From Ignavibacteriales bacterium (GTDB taxonomy: Bacteria; Bacteroidota; Ignavibacteria; Ignavibacteriales; SURF-24), in contig JAPLFH010000046.1 in the NCBI GenBank assembly GCA_026390815.1, positions 62,001 to 126,000 on the forward strand: a stretch of DNA of 64,000 nt, read 5' to 3'. The position numbers and the translations under genes are program-made. This document shows positions 28,478-37,581 of the stretch, piece by piece; position 1 is the stretch's first letter; the number at the start of each line of letters is the position of its first letter. Below the pieces are notes generated by a model, which was given only the letters and a program-made list of their open reading frames with translations, was not told the DNA's origin and ran no database searches.

Positions 28478-29998
28478 ATGATTTTTAAAAACCATAATAG
28501 TGATTTCATTCTCCTTAAGAATTATTCCTTTGCAGCTAAGAAATTTCTTTTTGAAAACAAATTATTCTTTTTAGTTTTAATCCTCTACTTCATACAATTT
28601 TTTTTATTTATTGATAAAAGAATTATGTATGATGAATCTTGGGTTGCTGTTCCAGCATATAATTTAGCTAAAACTGGCGGCTTTTATGTAACGGCAATTA
28701 CAGATTTTAATGGTTATCCCACCACTGTTTACCAATTCACTTGCTACCAGGCAATCTTGGTTGTTATTCATTTCATCCTTCCAAAATCGATTATAATTTC
28801 CCGATTATTAAACGTTGTTATAGTCCCAATCATATTTTTCCTGGTCTATTTTATAAGCCTAAGAATATTTAAAAGCAAAACCTGGAGTGTTGTTCCAGTT
28901 CTGCTTTTAGCGGTGGATAATATTTTTTTTCTTACATCATATATTGTTCGACCGGATATAGTACTCGCAATCGGTATTCCTCTTTCAATTTTTGTAATGT
29001 ATGATAATAAATTTAATCTAAAGAAGGAAAGATCCGTTTGGATCGGTCTGATTTCGATAATCTTTGTTGGTATTCATCCAAATTATATTCTGGTAATTGG
29101 TAGTTTTTTAATCTGTTATTTACTTTTTGAATGGAGCAATTTTTCTTTTAAGGAAAACGAAGCAATCATTATCAAGTTTTTAATTCCATTGTTGGTGGGA
29201 TTAACGGCAGTTCTAATTTTTATTAGTTCAAGTGAAAGTTACAAACATCTTAACCTGATTGATTTTCTTAAAGCCTACCTTTATAAAACTACAACAATTG
29301 ATGATAAAGGTACAATATTAAATTTGCCTGAACTTCTTCGGCAGGAAGGAAGGAGGTATGACGAATTTTTGAATTATCCATACAGGTTGCATATACTGGT
29401 TCTTTTCATTGCATCGTTAATCTTTGGATTTTTTAGCAAAGAAAAAATTATTAAAATGATTGCACTTTCAGTCGGATTTGTACTTTTAGGTCTTACAATC
29501 TTAATTGCAAATAAAAATGTTCGTTACTTTACAATGCTGCTGCCGTCTATCAGCATTCTTGTTACCTGGTTTTTTTATCAACTAAATCTTTCATTAAAGA
29601 ATATTAGCTTTAGAAGAATTTTATATTCGGTATTATTAATTGTAGTATTTTCATCTTTGGCTGGAAATTTATTTTTAATTTATAAACGCTGGGATACAAA
29701 ATACTCTGATCTGAAAAATGGTTTATACCTTCATCTAAATCCTAAAGACAAAGTTCTTGGAGATTTATTACTCTGGGATATCTTTAAGGATTGCAATTAC
29801 ATTTCATTTATGTCTGACTTAAATAATCTCAAAATCCAATCTTATGATTATGTTATTCTTGGTGGCAAGCAAACGATACAAGATGAAACAAGAAATTATT
29901 TTGAAAATAAAATATTTCCCACGCTTAGAACCAGGTTTGTTAAAGAATACAAGAATAATTATTATGGCGATTATAAGATTTATAAAGTGCTTCATTAA
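28478..29998 (+). CDS. GT-C membrane glycosyltransferase (ArnT/PMT-like, GT83 type)
   Basis: 506 aa with about ten transmembrane segments. After the first helix comes MYDESWVAVPAYNLAKTGGFY, carrying the Asp-Glu pair used as catalytic base in ArnT/PMT enzymes. Such enzymes move a sugar from a polyprenyl phosphate donor to a glycan or lipid outside the membrane. Start ATG 28478; the TTG just before would add one residue. It is the last gene of the cluster, 53 nt after the cellulose-synthase-like gene. Confidence 0.78.
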   Translation: MIFKNHNSDFILLKNYSFAAKKFLFENKLFFLVLILYFIQFFLFIDKRIMYDESWVAVPAYNLAKTGGFYVTAITDFNGYPTTVYQFTCYQAILVVIHFILPKSIIISRLLNVVIVPIIFFLVYFISLRIFKSKTWSVVPVLLLAVDNIFFLTSYIVRPDIVLAIGIPLSIFVMYDNKFNLKKERSVWIGLISIIFVGIHPNYILVIGSFLICYLLFEWSNFSFKENEAIIIKFLIPLLVGLTAVLIFISSSESYKHLNLIDFLKAYLYKTTTIDDKGTILNLPELLRQEGRRYDEFLNYPYRLHILVLFIASLIFGFFSKEKIIKMIALSVGFVLLGLTILIANKNVRYFTMLLPSISILVTWFFYQLNLSLKNISFRRILYSVLLIVVFSSLAGNLFLIYKRWDTKYSDLKNGLYLHLNPKDKVLGDLLLWDIFKDCNYISFMSDLNNLKIQSYDYVILGGKQTIQDETRNYFENKIFPTLRTRFVKEYKNNYYGDYKIYKVLH

Positions 29999-30322
29999 AG
30001 TAAAATTAAATAGCTTTTCCATAGCAACTGTTATTCATTCAATTTAAATTTGCTTCAACATAAAAGTGTTAGCAAAAGTATATTTTTTAATCGAGTGCAA
30101 AATTACAAATTTTGAATTCCACATTTTGAGGAGTAAATTTGTATCGCAAAAAATAAATGACAATTTAGCATTAGAACCAGCGGTTTTAATTAGAAATTGT
30201 GGATTGAATAAAATTCTTGAAATGGTTGAGTTTGAAGTTAAGTTTTCATTTAAAATTCTTTAGTGAACCTAATAAGGTGATTAGTAATCTGATTGTTATA
30301 GGAAAATAAATTTAGCCGGATA
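29999..30322. other. Gene-free gap after the polysaccharide cluster
   Basis: No convincing gene. A 65-codon open frame at 30066-30263 has no ribosome site and no recognisable sequence. One 9-bp inverted repeat (TACAAATTT at 30104-30112 with AAATTTGTA at 30135-30143) is present but has no T-run and could be chance in such AT-rich DNA. Confidence 0.5.
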
Positions 30323-31297
30323 ATGATGATTAGGAAAATATTTATACTATTACTAACCATGGTTTCGTGTGTTCTTGCTTCAGAACAAAATAGTGATTGG
30401 AAAGTAATAATAAACAGGCTTGACTGCACGGCAAATGCAGGTGAAAAAAACCAAGTTATGATTGAAGTTTATAATGTGAATGGAGAAAAAGCCTATTCCA
30501 TTTCCAAAGCGCTGCCCGATGATGTGCCTTTTCCTGCAGTTTCTGTTTTTGAAGCAGGGGAGCTTATGGTTATTTATTCTTATAACGGCTTAATTGAATT
30601 TTATGATAGTAAAGGAAATTTGGTAAATACTATAAAACCAAATTATAATTCTTCAACTGATAATGAACGAATTATTAAGTACGAAACTTTGAATAAAAAA
30701 TCGGCTTTACTTATTTCAGAACCAAAACTTACATTTACAAAACTTATTATTGTTTCATCAAATGGTGAAATGAATTTGGAAAAAGAGGTTGAAGGAAATC
30801 ATGCTACTGGAATAGAAATTTCTAAATCTGGGAATGTTATTGCTGCAGGCACTTACGCGTGGATAGACACCAGCTTTTTTGAACGAACGTCCTTCTTTAA
30901 TTTTGATGGTGATTTTATTGGCAAGGTAGATTTGAGTTTTTCCAACGGTGGCTTTACTGAGGATGAAAATAAGTTTCTTGGATTTACTAATTCAAATTTA
31001 TATTTAGCTGAAATTCATTCTTTAAAAATACTTTGGTCGAAGGAATTCCCCAGCGATAAAGTTGTTGCCGATGCAGCATTGACTAAAGAAGGTGTGGCTG
31101 TTTTATCATCAGACTTACCAATATTGAAAAAGGGAAAGTGGCTTTATTCCAACCTTCATTTAAATGTTTTGGATAAAAATGGAAATTTGATTGAGGAAAA
31201 AAAAGTTGAAATAAATGAAATTGAATCTGCTAAAATTATTGTGAACGGTAATTCCTTTAGTCTAAAGTTAGATGGTAAACAACTTTGCCTTGATTGA
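30323..31297 (+). CDS. Secreted protein of unknown function, beta-propeller-like repeats
   Basis: 324 aa. Signal peptide about residues 3-19 (IFILLLTMVSCVLA). The mature part has repeated beta-strand blocks of the style GNLVNTIKPNYN, NGEMNLEKEVEGN, DGDFIGKVDLSF, SLKILWSKEFP and NGNLIEEKKVEI, suggestive of a PQQ/WD-like propeller. No catalytic motif or sorting domain. Start could be either of two adjacent Met codons. Function not recognised. Confidence 0.65.
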   Translation: MMIRKIFILLLTMVSCVLASEQNSDWKVIINRLDCTANAGEKNQVMIEVYNVNGEKAYSISKALPDDVPFPAVSVFEAGELMVIYSYNGLIEFYDSKGNLVNTIKPNYNSSTDNERIIKYETLNKKSALLISEPKLTFTKLIIVSSNGEMNLEKEVEGNHATGIEISKSGNVIAAGTYAWIDTSFFERTSFFNFDGDFIGKVDLSFSNGGFTEDENKFLGFTNSNLYLAEIHSLKILWSKEFPSDKVVADAALTKEGVAVLSSDLPILKKGKWLYSNLHLNVLDKNGNLIEEKKVEINEIESAKIIVNGNSFSLKLDGKQLCLD

Positions 31298-31452
31298 ATT
31301 GTAATGTATTTGAAGCTGGTACGCAGACACCATCGCTTGCCTTTGGAAGTGATTTTATAGACAAATTTGTTGTTAGAAGAATTAAAGAAGCTTTTGAAAT
31401 TCCAAATATCATTTACCCAATAAAATCTAATTTTCAAATCCTCAATTGCTAA
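31294..31452 (+). pseudogene. Short gene remnant or small ORF
   Basis: A 52-codon open frame from TTG 31294 to TAA 31450 reads like real protein (FEAGTQTPSLAFGSDFIDKF, then RRIKEAFEIPNIIYPI) rather than random translation of AT-rich DNA. The pattern slightly recalls the metal site of creatininase-like proteins, but that is weak. It overlaps the end of the previous gene by 4 nt. It may be the debris of a lost gene. Confidence 0.3.
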
Positions 31453-31491
31453 ACAATGTTTTAACTTTTGGATCGAACCCCGGAATTAAAC

Positions 31492-32808
31492 TCATTTAAT
31501 TATTTTCCCCTTCTCATCATATTTAATTTCACTAATTAACATATCATTATCATACTTCGCTTCGCTTTTTACAAAACTGTTGGGATAATAAGTAACATAT
31601 AGTCCACTTAATTTTCCTCTTTTGTAAAAACAATATTTGGAGATTTCTCCATTTTCATAATACCATGTTTTAAGTCCATCTAATAAACTATCAATATAAG
31701 TTTCTTCAAATTCTATCTTACCACTTGGAAAATATTGTTTCGATATTCCTTCAAGCTTTCCACCATTAAAATTCATTTCAGCTTTTAATTTGCCATCTGA
31801 ATAAAAAGATTTAGAAATGCCAACTAAAACGCCTTTGTTATAATTCATTTCTAAAAGAAGAATTCCTTCTTTATTAAATTCTTGGTTCACTCCAAATTTT
31901 AAGTCATTATCAAATTTCATAATTGATTTTACAGTTCCACTGTCATAGTAGGCAATGCAGGTACTGTCAAGTCTGCCTTTGTTATAATTATATTCTGATT
32001 CAATATATCCATCCGGGTAATAAGATTTGTTCAAGCCATGTTTAACGCCATCCTTAAAGTTTGTTTCTGATTTTAGATAGCCATTGTCATAATAATCCTT
32101 GAAGGTTTCTTCAACTTTATCAAATTTTCCAACTATGTCATACCGGATCCGTTTTATTATTTGTCCGTCTATATAAGAATCAATTACTTTGGTGGAACCA
32201 TCAGGATAAAAAAGTTTTGAAGTGCCATCGAGTTTATCATTTTTGTAATTTGCTTCAAGCGCGAGTTTTCCAAAATCGAAATAAACCCGATTAGGACCCT
32301 CCATCCTTCCATCACCATAATGCCGTTCTACTTCTACTTTTCCGTTTTCGAAAAATGTTTGTGATAATCCATCCAGCCGACCGCCTTTGTAGTTCCATAA
32401 TCCCATCAACGCACCACTTTTATAATATGTTTTTGTTATGCCTTCCAATTTATCATTAATATAATTTTGAGCTGCTAAAAGCTCTCCAGTTTCATAAAAC
32501 CAATTGGAAATTCCTTCCAATTTTCCATGAATATAATTCCATTCCAATTGTACTTTCCCGCTTTTGAAATACCACCGATGAATCCCTTCTTCCTTATCAT
32601 CAACAAACTGCCAATCCTTCCAGAGTTTTCCATCATCATAAAATTCTTTAAAAATTCCTTCGCGTTTTCCAAGACGGTATTCACCTTCGGTTTTAACTGT
32701 ACCATTTGGGAAATAAGTTTTTTTTATTTCGAAATCCTTCTCCTGAGAAAAAACTAGTATCGTAACTAATTGCAGAAAAAGCATTATTAAACGAATATTG
32801 AATTTCAT
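31492..32808 (-). CDS. Secreted MORN-variant repeat protein (YwqK-like)
   Basis: 438 aa. Signal peptide at residues 1-21, then about 18 copies of a 20-24 residue unit of the form YYxNGKLxxExNYKxGKLDG, the MORN_2/YwqK variant repeat. Every unit has Gly-Lys turns and Tyr/Phe at fixed places, giving a long beta-meander. Family members are often named YwqK antitoxins, but in FCB bacteria they are common secreted or periplasmic proteins and no toxin is next to this one. Role unknown. Confidence 0.85.
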   Translation of the reverse strand: MKFNIRLIMLFLQLVTILVFSQEKDFEIKKTYFPNGTVKTEGEYRLGKREGIFKEFYDDGKLWKDWQFVDDKEEGIHRWYFKSGKVQLEWNYIHGKLEGISNWFYETGELLAAQNYINDKLEGITKTYYKSGALMGLWNYKGGRLDGLSQTFFENGKVEVERHYGDGRMEGPNRVYFDFGKLALEANYKNDKLDGTSKLFYPDGSTKVIDSYIDGQIIKRIRYDIVGKFDKVEETFKDYYDNGYLKSETNFKDGVKHGLNKSYYPDGYIESEYNYNKGRLDSTCIAYYDSGTVKSIMKFDNDLKFGVNQEFNKEGILLLEMNYNKGVLVGISKSFYSDGKLKAEMNFNGGKLEGISKQYFPSGKIEFEETYIDSLLDGLKTWYYENGEISKYCFYKRGKLSGLYVTYYPNSFVKSEAKYDNDMLISEIKYDEKGKIIK

Positions 32809-32946
32809 TCTTCCTTATTTCAATTTTGATTATAGGCGCATCAAATTTAACGAAAATTAGTTTCACTTTAATTGATTTTTAAATCAAGCAACTTCCATCC
32901 TCAATAAAAAATAGTTAAATTTGCAAAAGAATAAAATGGAGAATTT

Positions 32947-33354
32947 ATGTTTACTTATACTACCAGGGTAAATTTTTACGATGCTGATCCTGCCGGAATT
33001 TTATTCTTTGCAAATGTTTTCAAACTGGCTCATTCTACTTATGAGGATTTTATGGCAAGGGCTAAGTTTAAAGTAAATTATTTTACCGGTGATAAGTATG
33101 CAATTCCAATAATTCACACGGGAGCTGATTATATTGAACCAATCTTTCCTGATTCTACAATTAAAATTCAGTTATCTGTTACAGAAGTAAAAAATTCATC
33201 TTTTGTTTTGATGTACGATTTGTTGAACTCCAAGGATGAAGTGCTTGCGAAATGTAAAACAGTGCACGTTTTTATTGAGAAAAACAAATGGAAAAAGGTA
33301 AACATTCCAGCTGAAGTAAAAAAGCATTTGCGGAAATACCTGGTTAGAAATTAA
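32947..33354 (+). CDS. menI: Hotdog thioesterase, probable 1,4-dihydroxy-2-naphthoyl-CoA hydrolase
   Basis: 135 aa 4-hydroxybenzoyl-CoA thioesterase fold. The N-terminal FYDADPAGILFFANVFKLAH matches the catalytic Asp loop of the DHNA-CoA thioesterase subgroup. This hydrolysis step follows MenB. Its neighbours are menE, menA, menB, menH, menD and menF, on the opposite strand; the 3' ends of this gene and menE overlap by 11 nt. Position plus subgroup motif support menI over the general YbgC label. Confidence 0.75.
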   Translation: MFTYTTRVNFYDADPAGILFFANVFKLAHSTYEDFMARAKFKVNYFTGDKYAIPIIHTGADYIEPIFPDSTIKIQLSVTEVKNSSFVLMYDLLNSKDEVLAKCKTVHVFIEKNKWKKVNIPAEVKKHLRKYLVRN

Positions 33355-34819
33355 AGTTCTTGTTGTCTTCAAACAAAAGACGAACTTCTTCTCGTTTGAT
33401 TTTACCAAGCTGAGTTTTGGGTAGTTGCTGTAATACTAAAAATTGCTTGGGTAATTTAAATCCAGCTAGTTTGCATTTAAGGAATTTCAATAAATCAGCA
33501 GATAATATTTTTTCAGGTGTTATCGGAACAATAGCTGCCGCAACTATTTGTCCCCATTCGTTGTCTTTCAATCCTACAACGCAAACTTCCCTAACGTTTG
33601 GATATTTAAATATTTCCTGCTCAATTTCTGTTGGATTAATATTTTCCCCACCGGAAATTATAATATCATCTCGTCTCGAATCGATATATAAATATCCATC
33701 AGAATCCAGGTAACCAATGTCGCTGGTAAAATATTCGTTGTTGATTGAACGCTTATTAGTTTCTTCCGGATCATTCCAATATCCTTGCATTACAGAATTT
33801 CCACAAACAACAATTTCACCAGTTTGATTTTGTGGAAGTCGGTTATTTTTGTCATCAACAATTTTTATGATATTTGAACCTAAAGATTTTCCCGAGGAAT
33901 TTATTTTTTCTGGATTTTCATTTATACATACTGAAGTAACCATCGATGAAGTTTCGGTTGAGCCATAAACCTTTATTACATTCCAACCCAATTCGATTGC
34001 TCGCTTCAATAAAATCTCATCACTTGGACCACCTCCAAGAAATACATTCCGAAGTTCTGAGTATGGAGAAATGTTTTTTTCAATCAACCGATTTAAAGTT
34101 GTTGGAACAAGCGAAATTTGTGTCGGCTTAAATTCAACTATAGCGTTTATTAAGTCTTCGGTTTTTAGCGATTTAGGAATAATTACAGACGAACCAAAAA
34201 TGATTGCGCGAAATAATATCTGAATCCCGCCAATATGATATAAAGGAAGGCTGACAAGCCATTTATCGTTATTCTGAAAATTAAAATGTGAACTTGAGGT
34301 AAGTGCACTACTAATTAAATTGTGAAAAGAAAGCATAACTCCTTTTGCCAAGTTAGTAGTTCCGGAAGTGTAAATAATCAAAGCTGTATTATTTTCTTTA
34401 AAACTATTTTCACAAAAAGGAATTTCATTGTTATAATCTTCCGATAAAGGGAAAATAATTTTTCTTATAGAAGCAGAGTTGTTTGTTAATCTCTTTTTTA
34501 GGTTTTGATGAACCAAAATAAATTCTGATTCGGAATGAATTATTAAATTATCCAGTTCATCATCTATTAGCCGGATGTTAAGTGGAATTGGAACTGCGGA
34601 AATATTCCAGAGAGAAAAAAGAATTGTTATTGAGTCTAGGTTATTTTCACTAATTAAAGTAACGTGTGTTCCTTGATTAATACCCAGAGAAATCAATTTA
34701 TTTGTAGCGATCAAAATTCTTTCTTCAAATTCTCTATAGCTAATTACAACATTATCAAAATATATTACGGGATTGTTAAGGATAGAATCTGAGTTTTTAT
34801 TTAGGAAATCAATGATCAT
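33344..34819 (-). CDS. menE: o-Succinylbenzoate--CoA ligase
   Basis: 491 aa ANL-superfamily enzyme. P-loop IYTSGTTNLAKGVMLS, KVYGSTETSSMVT, the hinge GYLDSDGYLYIDSRRDDIIISGGENI and the C-terminal Lys in KTQLGKIKREEV are all present. It activates o-succinylbenzoate to its CoA thioester for MenB. Last gene of the minus-strand men operon, with a 28-nt gap after menA. Assignment as MenE rather than another acyl-CoA ligase rests on context. Confidence 0.88.
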   Translation of the reverse strand: MIIDFLNKNSDSILNNPVIYFDNVVISYREFEERILIATNKLISLGINQGTHVTLISENNLDSITILFSLWNISAVPIPLNIRLIDDELDNLIIHSESEFILVHQNLKKRLTNNSASIRKIIFPLSEDYNNEIPFCENSFKENNTALIIYTSGTTNLAKGVMLSFHNLISSALTSSSHFNFQNNDKWLVSLPLYHIGGIQILFRAIIFGSSVIIPKSLKTEDLINAIVEFKPTQISLVPTTLNRLIEKNISPYSELRNVFLGGGPSDEILLKRAIELGWNVIKVYGSTETSSMVTSVCINENPEKINSSGKSLGSNIIKIVDDKNNRLPQNQTGEIVVCGNSVMQGYWNDPEETNKRSINNEYFTSDIGYLDSDGYLYIDSRRDDIIISGGENINPTEIEQEIFKYPNVREVCVVGLKDNEWGQIVAAAIVPITPEKILSADLLKFLKCKLAGFKLPKQFLVLQQLPKTQLGKIKREEVRLLFEDNKNFNF

Positions 34820-34847
34820 TTATTTGAAAAGTACATTTGAGAAGTTT

Positions 34848-35744
34848 TTATAAAAGAATTCCAATTGCAAACAGTGCTCCATACAAAGCAGAAAGTTTAG
34901 CGGTTAATTCCAAAGTTTTGTTCAATTGCTTTCCTTCAAGAGTAAAAATCATTTTGATCAAACGGTAAGATATTGGGAAAGTTAACAATGGGAGAAAAAC
35001 CCATACTTCTTGTTTGTAAGTAAAAAAAACAACAACTGGAGTTAAGTAACTTATTATCATAAAAAAAATATACTGCAAACGAGTAAACTGTTTTCCAAAA
35101 ATTACAGCCAGCGTTTTTTTACCAGCCAGCTTATCTTCATCAGTATCGCGGTAATTATTTACCACAAGAATATTTGTTATTAAAGCGCCAACAGGAACTG
35201 AAGCCCAGAAGGAGAGTGTTGTTACTTTTAATGTTTGAACGTAAAAAGTACCTACAGTTCCAACTAATCCAAAAAAAAGGAATACGAATATGTCACCAAG
35301 TCCATTATAAGCAAGCGGGTAAGGTCCGGCAGTATAAGCAAACCCGGCAAGAATAGAAAGAATTCCAATTACCAAAATTGGATAGCCGCCCAAATTAATT
35401 AAGTATAATCCTAACAGAAAAGAAGTTCCAAAAGTTAATACAACACCCACTTTCATTTCGGCAACTGTAATCCAGCCAGAAGCTAAAGCGCGACGCGGTC
35501 CTGATCGTTCTTTTTTATCTGTACCTTTCAGAAAATCATAAAGATCATTTGTAAAATTTGTTCCAACTTGAATTAATACAGAGCAAATAAGAGCTACTAA
35601 AGCAGCAATAGGTTTAAAGCTGTTTTCATTCATAGCTAAAGCAGATCCAACTACGACAGGTACAGTTGCTGCAAGTAAAGTTTTTGGTCTGCTGGCAAGT
35701 AACCAACTATTAAGTTTTGATATTTTTAAGATGGTCTCAGTCAT
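34848..35744 (-). CDS. menA: 1,4-dihydroxy-2-naphthoate polyprenyltransferase
   Basis: 298 aa UbiA-family membrane protein with eight to nine helices. First Asp-rich motif NFTNDLYDFLKGTDKKERSGP and second NNYRDTDEDKLAGKKTLAV. It attaches the isoprenoid tail to DHNA, giving demethylmenaquinone. Starts SWLLASRPKTLLAATVPVVVGSALA, the usual MenA N-terminus. A 136-nt gap separates it from menB upstream. Confidence 0.93.
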   Translation of the reverse strand: MTETILKISKLNSWLLASRPKTLLAATVPVVVGSALAMNENSFKPIAALVALICSVLIQVGTNFTNDLYDFLKGTDKKERSGPRRALASGWITVAEMKVGVVLTFGTSFLLGLYLINLGGYPILVIGILSILAGFAYTAGPYPLAYNGLGDIFVFLFFGLVGTVGTFYVQTLKVTTLSFWASVPVGALITNILVVNNYRDTDEDKLAGKKTLAVIFGKQFTRLQYIFFMIISYLTPVVVFFTYKQEVWVFLPLLTFPISYRLIKMIFTLEGKQLNKTLELTAKLSALYGALFAIGILL

Positions 35745-35880
35745 ATTAAGTTAGAAAGTTTCAAGTAACAAGTTATAAAGTAAAATTTAAGAATGAGAAT
35801 GAAATAATTATGGAATGAATTATTATTGTTTGTTCTGATTTTTTCCATTCTTAATTATTCATTTTTAATTATTCATTTAT

Positions 35881-36714
35881 TTAAGGTACCCTCGTAAATT
35901 TTTTGAAATCAGGTTTTCTTTTTTCTAAATATGCTTTTTTACCTTCCTGTGCTTCTTCACTCATATAATAGAGTAAGGTAGCATTTCCAGCAAGTTCCTG
36001 AATTCCAGTCTGTCCATCCAGCTCAGCATTAAATGCAGATTTTAAAAGACGAATTGCCAGAGAACTCTTTTCTAAAATTTCCTTTGCCCACTGGATTCCT
36101 TCCTGCTCCAATTGATTGATGGGCACGACTTTGTTTACTAACCCCATCTCCATTGCTTCCTGAGCATTGTATTGACGACAAAGGTACCAGATTTCCCGGG
36201 CTTTCTTTTGCCCAACCAATCGAGCAAGGTAACCTGCACCGAATCCCCCATCAAAGCTGCCAACTTTTGGACCGGTCTGACCAAAGATTGCATTGTCTGC
36301 AGCAATTGTTAAATCGCAAACAACATGTAAAACATGTCCGCCGCCAATTGCATACCCGGCAACAAGTGCTATTACTGGTTTTGGGATACTTCTAATTAAT
36401 TTTTGAAGATCAAGCACATTTAATCGGGGGACATTATCTTTACCAACATAACCTTTATCTCCACGTATCCGTTGATCACCACCAGAGCAAAAAGCATATT
36501 TCCCATCCTTTGATGGACCTGCGCCAGTTAAAAGTACAACTCCTATTTTTGAATCTTCTCTTGCATTTGTGAATGCATCAATCATCTCTGTTACAGTTTC
36601 GGGACGGAAAGCATTCCTAACCTCTGGACGATTTATTGTAATTTTAGCGATGCCAGCCATCTTTTCATAAATAATATCCTTATATATTTTTGCTTTCTTC
36701 CATTTAGATTTCAT
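35881..36714 (-). CDS. menB: 1,4-dihydroxy-2-naphthoyl-CoA synthase
   Basis: 277 aa crotonase-fold enzyme, the usual MenB size. [75 protein letters not shown] and the C-terminal [12 protein letters not shown] are all MenB hallmarks. Cyclises o-succinylbenzoyl-CoA. Located between menA and menH on the minus strand. Confidence 0.97.
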   Translation of the reverse strand: MKSKWKKAKIYKDIIYEKMAGIAKITINRPEVRNAFRPETVTEMIDAFTNAREDSKIGVVLLTGAGPSKDGKYAFCSGGDQRIRGDKGYVGKDNVPRLNVLDLQKLIRSIPKPVIALVAGYAIGGGHVLHVVCDLTIAADNAIFGQTGPKVGSFDGGFGAGYLARLVGQKKAREIWYLCRQYNAQEAMEMGLVNKVVPINQLEQEGIQWAKEILEKSSLAIRLLKSAFNAELDGQTGIQELAGNATLLYYMSEEAQEGKKAYLEKRKPDFKKFTRVP

Positions 36715-36756
36715 TTAAATTCCTTAGTGATGCTAAAAGTTATAACAAATAAATTT

Positions 36757-37581
36757 TCAAGAAAATTTCTTAATAAAACTGTTGATCAAACTTACGAAAA
36801 CTTCTGGTTTTTCTAAATGAACATTATGACCAGCATTGGATACGATCTGGTGGTTAACATTACTTAGAGAGGATGCCATCAATGAGTTTATATCCGAGAA
36901 TTTTTTATCAAGTTGCCCGGTAATTAGCAATACATTACAATTAATATGTTCTAGTTTGCTCCATAGATGTGGCATTACTCCTTGTCCAAATCCTCTAAGA
37001 GAATTTGCCAACCCGGTTTTTCTGTTGTTCAATTTATCATTTCTTATTTTTTCAAGAATTTCCTGTTTCAGTTGTCTCTGAGATGCAAAAAGTGGTAGGC
37101 TCATCCAATAATCTACAAACTTTTCAACTTCCTCTTTTTCAATGAATTCAGCTAACCTCTCATCATTATTTTTTCTTTCACTTCGTAATTTTTCGTCAAT
37201 AATTCCTGGCGTTGTGCTTTCTAGAATTAATCCATTCACTTTTTCCGGATGAGTTACAGTGTACCAAAGTGCGGCTCTACCACCCATAGAATAACCAATT
37301 AAAATTATTTCAGTCAAGCTTAATTTTTGGATTATCGCATGAATTTGCGAAGTGATTGCATCTGAAGTGTAATGCGATATAACTTGTGGCGAATCGCTTT
37401 TACCATGACCAATTAAATCGATTGTAATTACTTGAAATTCAGAAGGAAGTTTTGGAATTATATCATTCCAATCTTTACATGAACCAGTGAAACCGTGGAG
37501 GAATAAAATTACTTTTTTTGTAGGAATAATTTTTTCTGGAGTTTCAAAACTAATTCCAATGTCGGAAGTTATCAACAACAT
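36757..37581 (-). CDS. menH: Alpha/beta hydrolase, probable SHCHC synthase
   Basis: 274 aa. LFLHGFTGSCKDW gives the oxyanion region, LIGYSMGGRAALWY the nucleophile Ser, and NAGHNVHLEKPEVF the catalytic His. In MenH the triad eliminates pyruvate from SEPHCHC. Its start overlaps the menD stop by one nucleotide and the operon context supports MenH. Confidence 0.88.
   Translation of the reverse strand: MLLITSDIGISFETPEKIIPTKKVILFLHGFTGSCKDWNDIIPKLPSEFQVITIDLIGHGKSDSPQVISHYTSDAITSQIHAIIQKLSLTEIILIGYSMGGRAALWYTVTHPEKVNGLILESTTPGIIDEKLRSERKNNDERLAEFIEKEEVEKFVDYWMSLPLFASQRQLKQEILEKIRNDKLNNRKTGLANSLRGFGQGVMPHLWSKLEHINCNVLLITGQLDKKFSDINSLMASSLSNVNHQIVSNAGHNVHLEKPEVFVSLINSFIKKFS

Noticed and set aside
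30066-30263. 65-codon frame in the gap after the GT-C gene
   Set aside because: No ribosome site and a random-looking AT-rich translation.
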